Origin: an uncultured Prevotella sp.
Lineage (GTDB): Bacteria > Bacteroidota > Bacteroidia > Bacteroidales > Bacteroidaceae
Assembly (NCBI GenBank): GCA_905233825.1
Contig: CAJOFE010000021.1
Coordinates: 1-64,000, forward strand
Direction: 5' to 3'
DNA: 64,000 bases
In this document: positions 52,787 to 61,020 of the stretch, in pieces
Layout: every line of letters begins with the position of its first letter
Position numbering within the stretch: position 1 is the first letter of the stretch
Translations under genes and position numbers: made by a program
The notes under the pieces: model-generated
Told to the model about the DNA's origin: nothing
Seen by the model: the letters and a program-made list of their open reading frames with translations, nothing else
The model's database searches: none

Positions 52787-53138
52787 GTTTCCCGTCATCA
52801 ATCCGTTGTTGCACAACGAGCTGCGATTGAAGATAATGGTTGTGCTAGATAGTTTGGAGAGTGCCGACTTCATGTATCTCTGTCAGATTACCGATTCTAC
52901 ACGGGGCAGTGTCAGTTCGCAAATTACAACCCTCAAGGATGCTGGCTATTTAGATGTCACAAAGACGGGTATGGGTCGCATTTCCCACACCGTATGCCGT
53001 ATCACCACCAAGGGACGCGAAGGTCTGCGTACCTATGAAGACGGCCTACGTCGCATCTTTTCACAGGAGATCCCCTCTCCACAGCAATCTGACTCAGGTC
53101 AAAATAAATGTTACAATGTTACAAATGTTACGTTTTAA
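52773..53138 (+). CDS. winged-helix transcriptional regulator
   Basis: A 121-residue winged-helix protein of the HTH_34-like group: INPLLHNELRLKIMVVLDSL, then the recognition helix region STRGSVSSQITTLKDAGYLD and the wing VTKTGMGRISHTVCRITTKG with GREGLRTYEDGLR. Likely a dimeric repressor. The final nine residues (CYNVTNVTF) and the TAA are encoded by the ATGTTAC iteron repeat at 53108-53134, so its original 3' end has been replaced by the flank of the HU/smalltalk block. Confidence 0.82.
   Translation: MSPFKFPVINPLLHNELRLKIMVVLDSLESADFMYLCQITDSTRGSVSSQITTLKDAGYLDVTKTGMGRISHTVCRITTKGREGLRTYEDGLRRIFSQEIPSPQQSDSGQNKCYNVTNVTF
53108..53134 (+). repeat. ATGTTAC iterons, left flank of the HU block
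   Basis: ATGTTAC at 53108, 53116 and 53125, the last followed by GTT. The same motif, ending in ATGTTACGTT, occurs inverted at 54398-54426 and direct at 54531-54559. Confidence 0.8.
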
Positions 53139-53190
53139 CGGGGAAACGACGGGAATTTGTAATTATTTTTTATTTTCGACGTAAAAAAGA

Positions 53191-53210
53191 GAGGTCGCAA
53201 ATGCGACCTC
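53191..53210 (-). terminator. terminator of the HU-smalltalk transcript
   Basis: A 9-bp perfect stem (53191-53199 with 53202-53210) followed on the minus strand by CTCTTTTTTAC. Confidence 0.85.
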
Positions 53211-53256
53211 ACTCCCGAAAAAAACTAACCAGATTCAATGAAACAGAATTTGCAGA

Positions 53257-53370
53257 TCAAAAGTACAGCGGGCCGTGCCCCATACACGAGGTAGTCGTCA
53301 GGGCGGTGATGAAGGCGGTGAGTGCGGCTACTATCATCTTCGCCACAATCTCAATGATTTTCTTTTTCAT
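53257..53370 (-). CDS. smalltalk family micro-protein
   Basis: A 37-residue peptide, MKKKIIEIVAKMIVAALTAF then ITALTTTSCMGHGPLYF. It has a basic start, one hydrophobic helix and a lipobox-like TTTSC. Length, pattern and position directly downstream of an HU-like gene match the Bacteroidota 'smalltalk' family, whose function is unknown. It shares the transcript of the HU-like gene and is followed by a strong terminator at 53191-53210. Confidence 0.82.
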   Translation of the reverse strand: MKKKIIEIVAKMIVAALTAFITALTTTSCMGHGPLYF

Positions 53371-53397
53371 AGAGATTTGTTTTTAAGCGTTTGAGTT

Positions 53398-53443
53398 TAA
53401 AGCCTCCCCCAGTGGGGGGAGGTTGGAGGGGGCCAGGCCTTTA
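53398..53443. repeat. GC-rich palindromic repeat between HU-like and smalltalk genes
   Basis: GCCTCCCCCAGTGGGGGGAG forms a hairpin, followed by GTTGGAGGGGGCC and AGGCC. The larger segment is bounded by TAAAG and CTTTA. Same plan as the DUF559 flanks. It covers the HU-like stop codon. Confidence 0.7.
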
Positions 53444-54004
53444 GTCGCTGATGCGCTCGGGCACAGGAGTACCGCCAGCGGCGATGTACTCTTCCCAGCT
53501 GTCCAGGGGGATGCGCTCCGTCCAGGTGGTCTTCACACCGCTGACCATCTTCTGGTTCACCTTCACGTAGTCGCCCTTGACGAAGGTGCACTGCTCCTTG
53601 AAATACTTCGCACGCAGGTTGCGCACGTCGTCGCCGATGGGCTGGAAGCGCATATAAACGCCGCCGATCATCTCTTCGGTGGGAGTGCTGATGAAGGTGG
53701 GCACATCGACCTTGCCAGCGTTCTTGGAGCACTTGATCGAGGGGTAGAAGTTGCCCAGACCCTCGAGCTGTACGCTGTAGCCCTGCGACAGCAGTTCGGG
53801 GATACACTTCTTCAGCTGCTCGAGCACGAGCTTCAGCACCTCGCCGGTGACGAGGGAGCCATGCTCCATCATGTGGTCAATGAGGCCGTTGGTTGAAAGA
53901 CAGCCGCGTCCGTACAGCACGGGATAGATTCGTCCGTACTTCGTCGAGCTCTCGTTGTTGTTACGACGAGCATCGATTTTCAAAGGTAGATTGGTCAATG
54001 CCAT
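53441..54004 (-). CDS. HU-like DNA-binding protein (HU-HIG type)
   Basis: A 187-residue member of the long HU/IHF-like family of Bacteroidota. The N-terminal part (MALTNLPLKIDARRNNNESS) is followed by an HU-type core (GLIDHMMEHGSLVTGEVLKL, LSQGYSVQLEGLGNFYPSI) and an Ig-like C-terminal region (KTTWTERIPLDSWEEYIAAG). Such proteins often accompany smalltalk peptides and mobile or prophage-derived segments. No partner primase or amidase gene is seen here, so the block may be a remnant. Confidence 0.88.
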   Translation of the reverse strand: MALTNLPLKIDARRNNNESSTKYGRIYPVLYGRGCLSTNGLIDHMMEHGSLVTGEVLKLVLEQLKKCIPELLSQGYSVQLEGLGNFYPSIKCSKNAGKVDVPTFISTPTEEMIGGVYMRFQPIGDDVRNLRAKYFKEQCTFVKGDYVKVNQKMVSGVKTTWTERIPLDSWEEYIAAGGTPVPERISD

Positions 54005-54040
54005 AATAAACAGAATTTTTAGTTAAACATAAATTTTTTT

Positions 54041-54116
54041 GTTCCCCTCGCCCTTAAAGTTCCCCTCGCCCTTTGGAGAGGGGTCAGGGGTGAGGCTTGG
54101 GTCAGGGGTGAGGCTT
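54041..54116. repeat. GC-rich palindromic repeat with partial duplications
   Basis: CCCTCGCCCTT arms occur twice on the left, pairing with GGAGAGGGG; the tail TCAGGGGTGAGGCTT also occurs twice. Same family as the DUF559 flanks, duplicated on both sides. Confidence 0.7.
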
Positions 54117-54132
54117 GTCATTCGATTGAGAA

Positions 54133-54186
54133 GCGCTTCTCAGATGTCTTTCGCACGCTCCTCAGACGTCTTTTGCGCGCTTCTGG
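54133..54186. repeat. 22-bp phased array, family 4
   Basis: GCGCTTCTCAG-type units start at 54133, 54155 and 54177, exactly 22 bp apart, each followed in the first two by GAYGTCTTT. The first contains the palindrome AGAAGCGCTTCT. A degenerate fourth position may lie at 54199. Confidence 0.7.
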
Positions 54187-54397
54187 ACTGGCTGCGGCGC
54201 GGCGGCGATTCTGACGGGAGTGCTCTCGCTCGTTTGACGATACTAAGGTACGAAATTTGCGTGACGTGTGCAAGGATTTTACGTCAATGGCCTAACAAAA
54301 AACGCGTCTTTTAACTTCCATTTACATTTTATCGGTATTTTTTAACTCGACATCGTTTTTCTTAAATGTTTACAAACTCCCGATAAATCACCGATAA

Positions 54398-54559
54398 AAC
54401 GTAACATTAGTAACATTAGTAACACGTTTTTTAGGGTACCCTCAACCGCAAAAAAAGTGACCTCCGAACCGCTATATATATAATATTATTATATATATAG
54501 AAATTATTTTTATACATATAGCCTAATTTTCGTGTTACTAATGTTACTAATGTTACGTT
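54398..54559. repeat. perfect 29-bp inverted repeat of ATGTTAC iterons
   Basis: The arms 54398-54426 and 54531-54559 are perfect reverse complements, each made of 9-bp ATGTTACTA/TAGTAACAT units ending in ATGTTACGTT. The 104-bp loop contains an AT-rich near-palindrome at 54472-54500. Resembles an iteron-type replication-initiator or recombinase site. Confidence 0.9.
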
Positions 54560-54561
54560 CG

Positions 54562-54595
54562 TCAGCTCCGTCAATTAATCAGCTCCGTCAATTAA
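54562..54595 (+). repeat. 17-bp tandem duplication
   Basis: TCAGCTCCGTCAATTAA occurs twice in direct contact immediately after the 29-bp inverted repeat. Confidence 0.85.
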
Positions 54596-54617
54596 TACTT
54601 TTCCCGATGAGGTTGAA

Positions 54618-54680
54618 AGTAGCACGGTGCTAAAACGTTTTAGAAGGCCGCTAAATGAATTTAGCACGGCGCTAAATTCC
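54618..54680. repeat. 21-bp phased palindromic-core array, family 3
   Basis: TAGCACGGYGCTAAA-like cores have GCTAAA at 54629, 54650 and 54671, exactly 21 bp apart; the third contains the palindrome TTTAGC...GCTAAA. It lies 95 bp upstream of the promoter of the large secreted-protein gene. Confidence 0.8.
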
Positions 54681-54748
54681 AAAAACACGACAGCAAGGCT
54701 TTCTGTGAAAAAGAAATGTTGAAAATTTAAACTTTTTCTTCAAAAACG

Positions 54749-54779
54749 TTGGAAGTTTCAACTTTTTGTTGTATCTTTG
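54749..54779 (+). promoter_or_regulatory. promoter of the 54829 gene
   Basis: TTG (54749-54751) and TATCTTTG (54772-54779) with a 20-bp spacer; ATG at 54829. Confidence 0.7.
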
Positions 54780-54828
54780 CAGTCAGAACGTATAAATCAT
54801 TATAATTAATAACCTAAACCAAGTAGTT

Positions 54829-57800
54829 ATGAAAACAAAACAAATCATTCTATCACTGATGTTCGCTGTGCTTTGCTCAATAGGAGTGTGGGCAGAAGAC
54901 GGTGTGATAGCCGTGGGTAATGGCAGTACTGCCAGCAGCTACCTGCCTAGTTATCCGAACTGCACGTACTCCATGAGTCAGCAGATTTACACGAAGGACG
55001 AGATCGGCCAGGCAGGCATGATTACCAGCATCGCCTTCTACAACTATGACACAGGCAGTGAGCGCAACTATGACATCTATCTGTCGCACACTGCCAAGAC
55101 ATCATTCGATAGTAGTACCGACTGGGTGACCGTCGCTGCTGAGGATAAGGTGTTCAGTGGTACGGTGACACTGAAAAGTGATTGGACGGTCATCGATTTC
55201 GACACGCCGTTTGTATATGATGGCACGCAGAACCTGCTCCTTACCGTAGATGACAATACGGGTAAGGAAACCGGCAGCAACCATCTCGTTGGTACATACG
55301 AAGGATCTGGAAACCAGGCATTGTACTACTACAAGATGTTTGGCACTCCAGTCAATTTAGACCCCACCCAATCCATAGCAGAGGAAGGCTCGATCTACTA
55401 CAGAAAGAACTATTTTAAGCTCTGCTTTGAGACCTATCCGAAGCCAACCAGACTTGAGGCTGTCGAGGTGGGCGACGTCAGCGCACAAATTCAGTGTTCG
55501 CTGCGTGGCGATGCTACAGCTTGGAACCTGCGCTACCGTAAGGCAGGTACTGAAACCTGGACAACCTTCACAGGCCTGACAGAGCGCTCGAAGCTGTTGG
55601 AAGACCTGACTGCCGCCACGAAGTATGAAGTACAGGTGCAGGCCGTATTCCCTGAGGACCATCAGAGCGGGTGGACTGACCCCTTGGTTTTCACCACCAA
55701 TTGCTGCCCTGTAGAAGAGCAGGCAGAGATCATCTATGCCCTCAATAGTAATTATAGTAACTATTATGGCTATGCCGTACAATTCATAGATATTACAGAT
55801 GAAAATAATCCTGTAGAGGTGGCTTACATCAATCCACCTGGTTATGGCCTGTATGGAGGCAGTTTAACGCTTTGCTGCGGACATCAATACAGGGTGAACT
55901 GGATATACGATGCCGAACATGCGAATGTGATCCAGAGTTATTCACTCGCTCTCTACTTCGAGCCAGGCGACCTGTTCTATAGCATGGCCAGAGGTACGGC
56001 TCCTGAGGAAACAGCTGAGCTGACGACCTTCGTCATGGACTGCACGCCGTATTGTGTTCAGATGCCGCAGATTGTGAATGAGGCAGGCACGACCTACGAC
56101 TCGGCCACCCTCACCTTCGTCTCTCAGACAAAGACAGGACAGGTGGTCTATTCCACGGAGGAGGACTTCGACCCGGAGACAGCCACTCCTGCAGACGCCG
56201 ATTTTGAAGAGCTACCCCAGAGCGAGGACCCATGGGGAGGTACCCCGCCGAACACTTCCGTCACCCTGAGGGGTCTGCAGCCCCTGACAACATACTATGT
56301 CAGCGTGCGCAGCGTCTGCACGATTGAGCCTTTAAGCACCAGCCGCTGGACCCCGCCCGTGAAGGTGACAACTGGCTCAAGCTTTGATGCTCCTTCGCAG
56401 GTGATTGCCGAGCCCATCAACAGCCGCACGGAGAAACTCTCATGGGGAAGCAGAGGCAGCGAGAAGGGCTATAACCTCTACTACCGTCAGCAGGTTGCCG
56501 GCACTCCTGTCAACATAGATGCCATACAGACCTTTGGAGGTGGTAATGGTACGGGCTTCGGATATGGCAGCTGGGGCGAAGGTATATGGAACTCCTATGG
56601 CGACCGTCCCTTCAGTAACACCATCTTCGTGAGTGACGTTCCCGCAGGCAGCAGCATCCGTTTCTTGGCTGGCAATGGAAAGACGGGTGCCGGACAGACG
56701 AAGTTCCTCTATGGCATGCAGGAGCTGAAAAACGGCACACCCCTTGAGCAGATGAAGAAGTTCGACAAGAAATGCCTGAACGATGCCGACCGTGCGGCTA
56801 TCATCAAGGAGCTGCAGAACAAGATTAAGGAATTGACGGATGAGGAGCAAATCAAAGCCTACAAAGCAGAGATAGAGGAGTTGAACAGTCTGCCCACCGA
56901 CGCCCAGAAGTTGGAGGAGATGAAAACGCTTGAGCAGAAGATCAAAGAAAATAATGTTGCAAAGGCTGAACTCACCCTGAAGTTTGTCAATGGTGAAATA
57001 ACGAATGAACAATATGAGTCTGAAATTTATCAGCTTGAAGTTCAGAATACTATGTTTAAAAATAAGCTGAGCGAGCTGCGTGCCATCACCACCAATGCTG
57101 AGGATCCGAATAATAACGGCTTCGCCATCAATAGCACAGGCCAGTCGCCCGCTCAGTCGCGGGGCTTACGCGCTGCTGAAGACGAGACCTACATCTTCTT
57201 CATCCGCCACTCCGACCCCAACGGTGTGCTGTTAGTGAAGGATCTGACCATCACGCCGCCAGAAAACTTAGGCGCATGGACTGTTATCGACAACATCAAG
57301 GGTACAGAATATACGCTGACAGGCTTAAAGCCTGAAACGGCATACGAGGTAATGGTAGAGCCCGTCTATGACGACGGCACCACAGGCACACCGAGTGTCA
57401 TCACCGTCTTTACCACCCTCGGTACAGAGACTGACCCAACAGAGAGCGAGTTCTCAGTGGCTGAAGGTAAAAAGGTGAACTTCGCCAAGGGTAATCTGCG
57501 TTGTGAAGGCTCACAATATGAAGATGAGTGGTCAATGGCTAAGCAGCAGTATGAGGTGCTGGGGCAGGACAATATCGAGGTTCAGGGCTCACGTAGCTAT
57601 CCCGCTTGGCTTGTTGACCTGTTCTGTTGGAGCACACTCGAAAACTACTATGGCGTTAGCAGCTACTATTATTATAGCGATGATGATGCTAAGTCGTTCT
57701 TCAATGGCGACTTTGCCGACTGGGGCGAGTGTCCGGCACTCATCCGTGACCTCGGCGTCGGCTGGAGTACACTGAGCAAAGACGAGTGGAACTATTTGCT

Positions 57801-58992
57801 CAATGAACGTGCTAATGCCCAGAATCTCAAAGCCCTTGCTACCGTCAATGAGGTAAAGGGTCTCGTCATCCTGCCCGATGTGTGGAAACTGCCCAATGGA
57901 GCGACTTTCAGCACTACAGCTGCTAACAACTATACCGTAGAGCAGTGGATGTTGATGGAGCAGGCTGGTGCCGTGTTCCTGCCCGCTGCAGGACAGATGA
58001 CGACATCCTACGAGGACTATAACGCCATCACGACAGTCACTGAGGCTGGTACCTACTGGACGAGCACGCCATCGGATGATGCCTCTGGCATGAAAGCTTT
58101 CCCATTGACATTCACTGACACAGACATCACACTTGATACCGACCTGTCTCGTCGTGTCGCCACAGCCGTACGATTAGTGAAGGTCGTCGCTTCCAAGCAG
58201 GAGTTGCAGAACGAATGGATAGCCGCCATTGCCGACCAGGACTGTACTGGTAGTGAGCTGAAGCCTGCATTGACGGTGAAAAACGGCAGTATTACGCTGA
58301 CGGAGGGCACAGACTACACAGCAGCCTATTCCAACAATGTGAACGTAGGCACAGCTACCGTAACCATTTCAGCAGTCGAAAGCTCCAACTACACAGGCAC
58401 TGCCTCGGCAACCTTCACTATTGTGCGCGACATGAGCAATGTCTTCAGTACTGGCAACAGCTGGGCTACCTACATAGCACAGGAAGACCTCACCACGCCA
58501 GAGGGTCTGTCAGCTTATGTGGTCACTGATGCCACAACAACCAACGTCACAGCCTCGCCCATTGACTACATCCCCGCTACTGTCGGCATTCTGCTGAATC
58601 GTTCGGATGCTGCTGTTGCGACTTATAAGGGCACAGCCTACACTGGTTCGAAGACAACGCCTACAAGCTTACTGAAGGGCAGTGCTACAGCAGCCACCAA
58701 TATGACGGCTTATAAGGACTTCGCACTCTATCGGGATGAGTTCGTACTTAGCAGCACGGCCAGTGTCAGTGCAGGACATGCCTATCTGCCTGCTGCCTCT
58801 GTACCTGCTGGTGCCCGTATCCTGAGCATCAACATTGGAGAGGCCACGGGAATAGAGAGCCTCACCCCCGTCCCCTCTTCAAAGAGCGAGGGGGGTGAAT
58901 GCTGGTATTCCATTGATGGACGACGTCTCTATTTGCAGCCCACACAGAAGGGTGTCTATATTTATAATGGCAAAGTGATTGTGATTAAGTAA
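54829..58992 (+). CDS. large secreted multidomain surface protein
   Basis: A 1387-residue exported protein. After a signal peptide (MKTKQIILSLMFAVLCSIGV) it has a beta-sandwich (~25-200), FN3-like domains (PTRLEAVEVGDVSAQIQCSL, TKYEVQVQAVFPEDH, LQPLTTYYVSVRSVC), a Lys/Glu coiled coil at ~650-760, a further FN3, a FISUMP-like domain (EFSVAEGKKVNFAKGNLRCE, GTYWTSTPSDDASGMKAFPL) and a bacterial Ig-like repeat (AAIADQDCTGSELKPALTVK). It ends with WYSIDGRRLYLQPTQKGVYI and YNGKVIVIK. The GC-rich repeat at 58859-58901 is translated in frame just before that tail. Probably surface-exposed; binding partner unknown. Confidence 0.8.
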   Translation: MKTKQIILSLMFAVLCSIGVWAEDGVIAVGNGSTASSYLPSYPNCTYSMSQQIYTKDEIGQAGMITSIAFYNYDTGSERNYDIYLSHTAKTSFDSSTDWVTVAAEDKVFSGTVTLKSDWTVIDFDTPFVYDGTQNLLLTVDDNTGKETGSNHLVGTYEGSGNQALYYYKMFGTPVNLDPTQSIAEEGSIYYRKNYFKLCFETYPKPTRLEAVEVGDVSAQIQCSLRGDATAWNLRYRKAGTETWTTFTGLTERSKLLEDLTAATKYEVQVQAVFPEDHQSGWTDPLVFTTNCCPVEEQAEIIYALNSNYSNYYGYAVQFIDITDENNPVEVAYINPPGYGLYGGSLTLCCGHQYRVNWIYDAEHANVIQSYSLALYFEPGDLFYSMARGTAPEETAELTTFVMDCTPYCVQMPQIVNEAGTTYDSATLTFVSQTKTGQVVYSTEEDFDPETATPADADFEELPQSEDPWGGTPPNTSVTLRGLQPLTTYYVSVRSVCTIEPLSTSRWTPPVKVTTGSSFDAPSQVIAEPINSRTEKLSWGSRGSEKGYNLYYRQQVAGTPVNIDAIQTFGGGNGTGFGYGSWGEGIWNSYGDRPFSNTIFVSDVPAGSSIRFLAGNGKTGAGQTKFLYGMQELKNGTPLEQMKKFDKKCLNDADRAAIIKELQNKIKELTDEEQIKAYKAEIEELNSLPTDAQKLEEMKTLEQKIKENNVAKAELTLKFVNGEITNEQYESEIYQLEVQNTMFKNKLSELRAITTNAEDPNNNGFAINSTGQSPAQSRGLRAAEDETYIFFIRHSDPNGVLLVKDLTITPPENLGAWTVIDNIKGTEYTLTGLKPETAYEVMVEPVYDDGTTGTPSVITVFTTLGTETDPTESEFSVAEGKKVNFAKGNLRCEGSQYEDEWSMAKQQYEVLGQDNIEVQGSRSYPAWLVDLFCWSTLENYYGVSSYYYYSDDDAKSFFNGDFADWGECPALIRDLGVGWSTLSKDEWNYLLNERANAQNLKALATVNEVKGLVILPDVWKLPNGATFSTTAANNYTVEQWMLMEQAGAVFLPAAGQMTTSYEDYNAITTVTEAGTYWTSTPSDDASGMKAFPLTFTDTDITLDTDLSRRVATAVRLVKVVASKQELQNEWIAAIADQDCTGSELKPALTVKNGSITLTEGTDYTAAYSNNVNVGTATVTISAVESSNYTGTASATFTIVRDMSNVFSTGNSWATYIAQEDLTTPEGLSAYVVTDATTTNVTASPIDYIPATVGILLNRSDAAVATYKGTAYTGSKTTPTSLLKGSATAATNMTAYKDFALYRDEFVLSSTASVSAGHAYLPAASVPAGARILSINIGEATGIESLTPVPSSKSEGGECWYSIDGRRLYLQPTQKGVYIYNGKVIVIK
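58859..58901 (-). repeat. GC-rich palindromic repeat inside a coding sequence
   Basis: The reverse complement reads CCCCTCGCTCTTTGAAGAGG followed by GGACGGGGGTGAGGC, the same plan as the solo repeats elsewhere. It encodes LTPVPSSKSEGGE within the 54829 protein without disturbing the frame. Confidence 0.75.
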
Positions 58993-59012
58993 CGTAAACA
59001 AGGATATAAGAT

Positions 59013-60905
59013 ATGAAACAGAATAGCATCAAATCGCTGCTTGCTGTGGTGCTTGCCATCATCAGCATCGGAGCATGGGCCGACGACCGCGTGACTATCG
59101 CCGACATGCAGAACGGCACAATCACCGCTTCTGGTGAGCAGACCGTCACCCTGACCGTCACACCCGCCACGAACTACTATATTGAAACAGGCGACATAAT
59201 CGTAAGCAAGACAACTGATGTGGCACAAGCCCGTCAGAATACGCCTGGCTATACTGACCAGCTAATCGTTACTGCCGTTAGTGTCGATGACACGGGCAAA
59301 GGTACCTATCAGTTTACGCTACCCGACGGCTATGGTGCCTACGTTGAAGCCACCTTCACGCCGTGCATCGCCATCACTCCTCAGGTGAGTATCACCGGCT
59401 GGACATACGGAGCGTACGATGCCACAGCGAATGCACCAAGCGTGACAGGCAACACAGGAAACGGCACAGTGACCTATACGTATGCCGTGAAGGGTACAAC
59501 AGACTATGTTGTCGAGATTCCTGTAAATGCCGGCGACTACACTGTAAAGGCTACCATTGCTGCTGCTGGACACTACCTTGCAGGCGAGGCTACAACTGAT
59601 TTCACCATCGCCAAAGCCACGATGGAAGTCACTGCCACAGGTTATGAGGGCATCTATGACGGACAGTCACATGGTATCAGTGTACAGGCTCCTGAGGGGG
59701 CTGTGGTGAAATATGGCGAGGCAGAGGGCGCCTATAATCTTGATAATGCCCCTGCTTATACTAATGCTGGCTCCTATACTGTCTATTATCAGGTAATGAA
59801 GGATAACTACGTGTCTGTCACAGGCAGTCAGGAGGTGAAGATTAGCGCCAAGGCAATTGAAAATGGTATGATTGCCGCTATTGCCGACCAAACCTATACA
59901 GGCACAGAACTGAAGCCAGCCGTAAGCGTGACAGATGGCAATACCACTTTGATGGAGGCCACAGACTATACCGTCAGCTATGCAAACAACGTGAATGTCG
60001 GTACAGCTACCGTAACCGTCACGGGCATAGGTAACTATAGTGGAACAGTCTCAACCACTTTCGTCATTGTAGCTGCCAAAGAAGCACTGAAAGTCGCCAT
60101 CGAAGAGGCCACAGCCTATTACGAAAGCATCAAGGATGAGTATGCCGACGTTGCAGCCACACTGAAAGAAGCTATCAACGCTGCAAAGGCCATACTTGAC
60201 AAGTCCGACGCTACACAAGAGGAGGTCGATGCTGCCATCCCTGTGCTGAATGCCGCTGTGCAGGCCGCCAAAGAAGCCGTTGCCGCTATTTCACAGCAGG
60301 CCGCCGACAAGCAGGCCTTTGCCGACTATCAGGCAGAACAAAAGGCTGCTGCTGACGCTCTGGCTGAGGACGGCGACAGCGAGGCATGCCAGCAGCTCAT
60401 CGCTGATGCCAAGATTGCCATTGATGCGCTGACCTATGATGAGGGCAAGACACTCGATGAAAACAAGGCCGCTGTGGATGCCATCCTCGAACAGTTGAAG
60501 AGCGATCTGGCTGCCCAGCGTGAGGCAGATGCTGCAGCTGCTGAATTGGCAGAAGCAAAGGAAGAATTAAATGGTGCTCTCGATGATGCCACCAACTACT
60601 ATGACAGCATCAAGGAAGATTATCCAGACATTGCCCACGAGTTGAAAGAGATTATCGATAAAACCCAGGAAGTGCTTGATAAGCCAGATGCTACCAAAGA
60701 GGAGATAAAAGCAGCAAAAGAAAAGCTGAGAGACACTTTGGAGGCCATAAAAAAGGCAGTGGAGGAAGCCTCAAACATTCTTTTTATAGTCAATTCAAAG
60801 CAGACAAATGGTAAGTGGTATGACTTAAAAGGCCGCCAGCTACCAGGCAAACCGACCATGAAAGGAATCTACATCTTAAACGGCCGCAAAATAGTGGTGA
60901 GGTAA
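59013..60905 (+). CDS. secreted Ig-like/FIVAR repeat protein
   Basis: A 630-residue exported protein (signal peptide MKQNSIKSLLAVVLAIISIG). Domains: an N-terminal beta domain, MBG-like/Ig-like repeats (ITGWTYGAYDATANAPSVTG, MEVTATGYEGIYDGQSHGI), the same Ig-like unit as the preceding protein (AAIADQTYTGTELKPAVSVT), then alpha-helical FIVAR-type repeats (ALKVAIEEATAYYESIKDEY, and again ELNGALDDATNYYDSIKEDY). The tail is WYDLKGRQLPGKPTMKGIYI then LNGRKIVVR. Situated 20 bp after the larger gene, so the two are co-expressed and probably act together at the surface. Confidence 0.8.
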   Translation: MKQNSIKSLLAVVLAIISIGAWADDRVTIADMQNGTITASGEQTVTLTVTPATNYYIETGDIIVSKTTDVAQARQNTPGYTDQLIVTAVSVDDTGKGTYQFTLPDGYGAYVEATFTPCIAITPQVSITGWTYGAYDATANAPSVTGNTGNGTVTYTYAVKGTTDYVVEIPVNAGDYTVKATIAAAGHYLAGEATTDFTIAKATMEVTATGYEGIYDGQSHGISVQAPEGAVVKYGEAEGAYNLDNAPAYTNAGSYTVYYQVMKDNYVSVTGSQEVKISAKAIENGMIAAIADQTYTGTELKPAVSVTDGNTTLMEATDYTVSYANNVNVGTATVTVTGIGNYSGTVSTTFVIVAAKEALKVAIEEATAYYESIKDEYADVAATLKEAINAAKAILDKSDATQEEVDAAIPVLNAAVQAAKEAVAAISQQAADKQAFADYQAEQKAAADALAEDGDSEACQQLIADAKIAIDALTYDEGKTLDENKAAVDAILEQLKSDLAAQREADAAAAELAEAKEELNGALDDATNYYDSIKEDYPDIAHELKEIIDKTQEVLDKPDATKEEIKAAKEKLRDTLEAIKKAVEEASNILFIVNSKQTNGKWYDLKGRQLPGKPTMKGIYILNGRKIVVR

Positions 60906-60940
60906 GAATCCCAGATAAGCACTAAAGGCTAAAAGTTATT

Positions 60941-60989
60941 AATTGTCGCACAGAAAAGCAGGTTTTTCTTGGTTTTCTGTGCGATAATT
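60941..60989. promoter_or_regulatory. 17-bp inverted repeat overlapping the rbfA promoter
   Basis: 60941-60957 and 60973-60989 are inverted copies with one mismatch and a 15-bp loop. The right arm lies between the -33 and -7 elements of the rbfA promoter and no T run follows, so an operator or attenuator is more likely than a terminator. Confidence 0.6.
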
Positions 60990-60999
60990 AGTAAGTTTG
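60969..60999 (+). promoter_or_regulatory. rbfA promoter
   Basis: TTG (60969-60971) and TAAGTTTG (60992-60999) with a 20-bp spacer. Confidence 0.65.
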
Positions 61000-61020
61000 C
61001 AGCAAAATTCAAAAAACACT

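Noticed and set aside
54472..54500. The AT palindrome as a terminator
   Set aside because: It lacks a GC stem and T run and lies inside a larger 29-bp inverted repeat.
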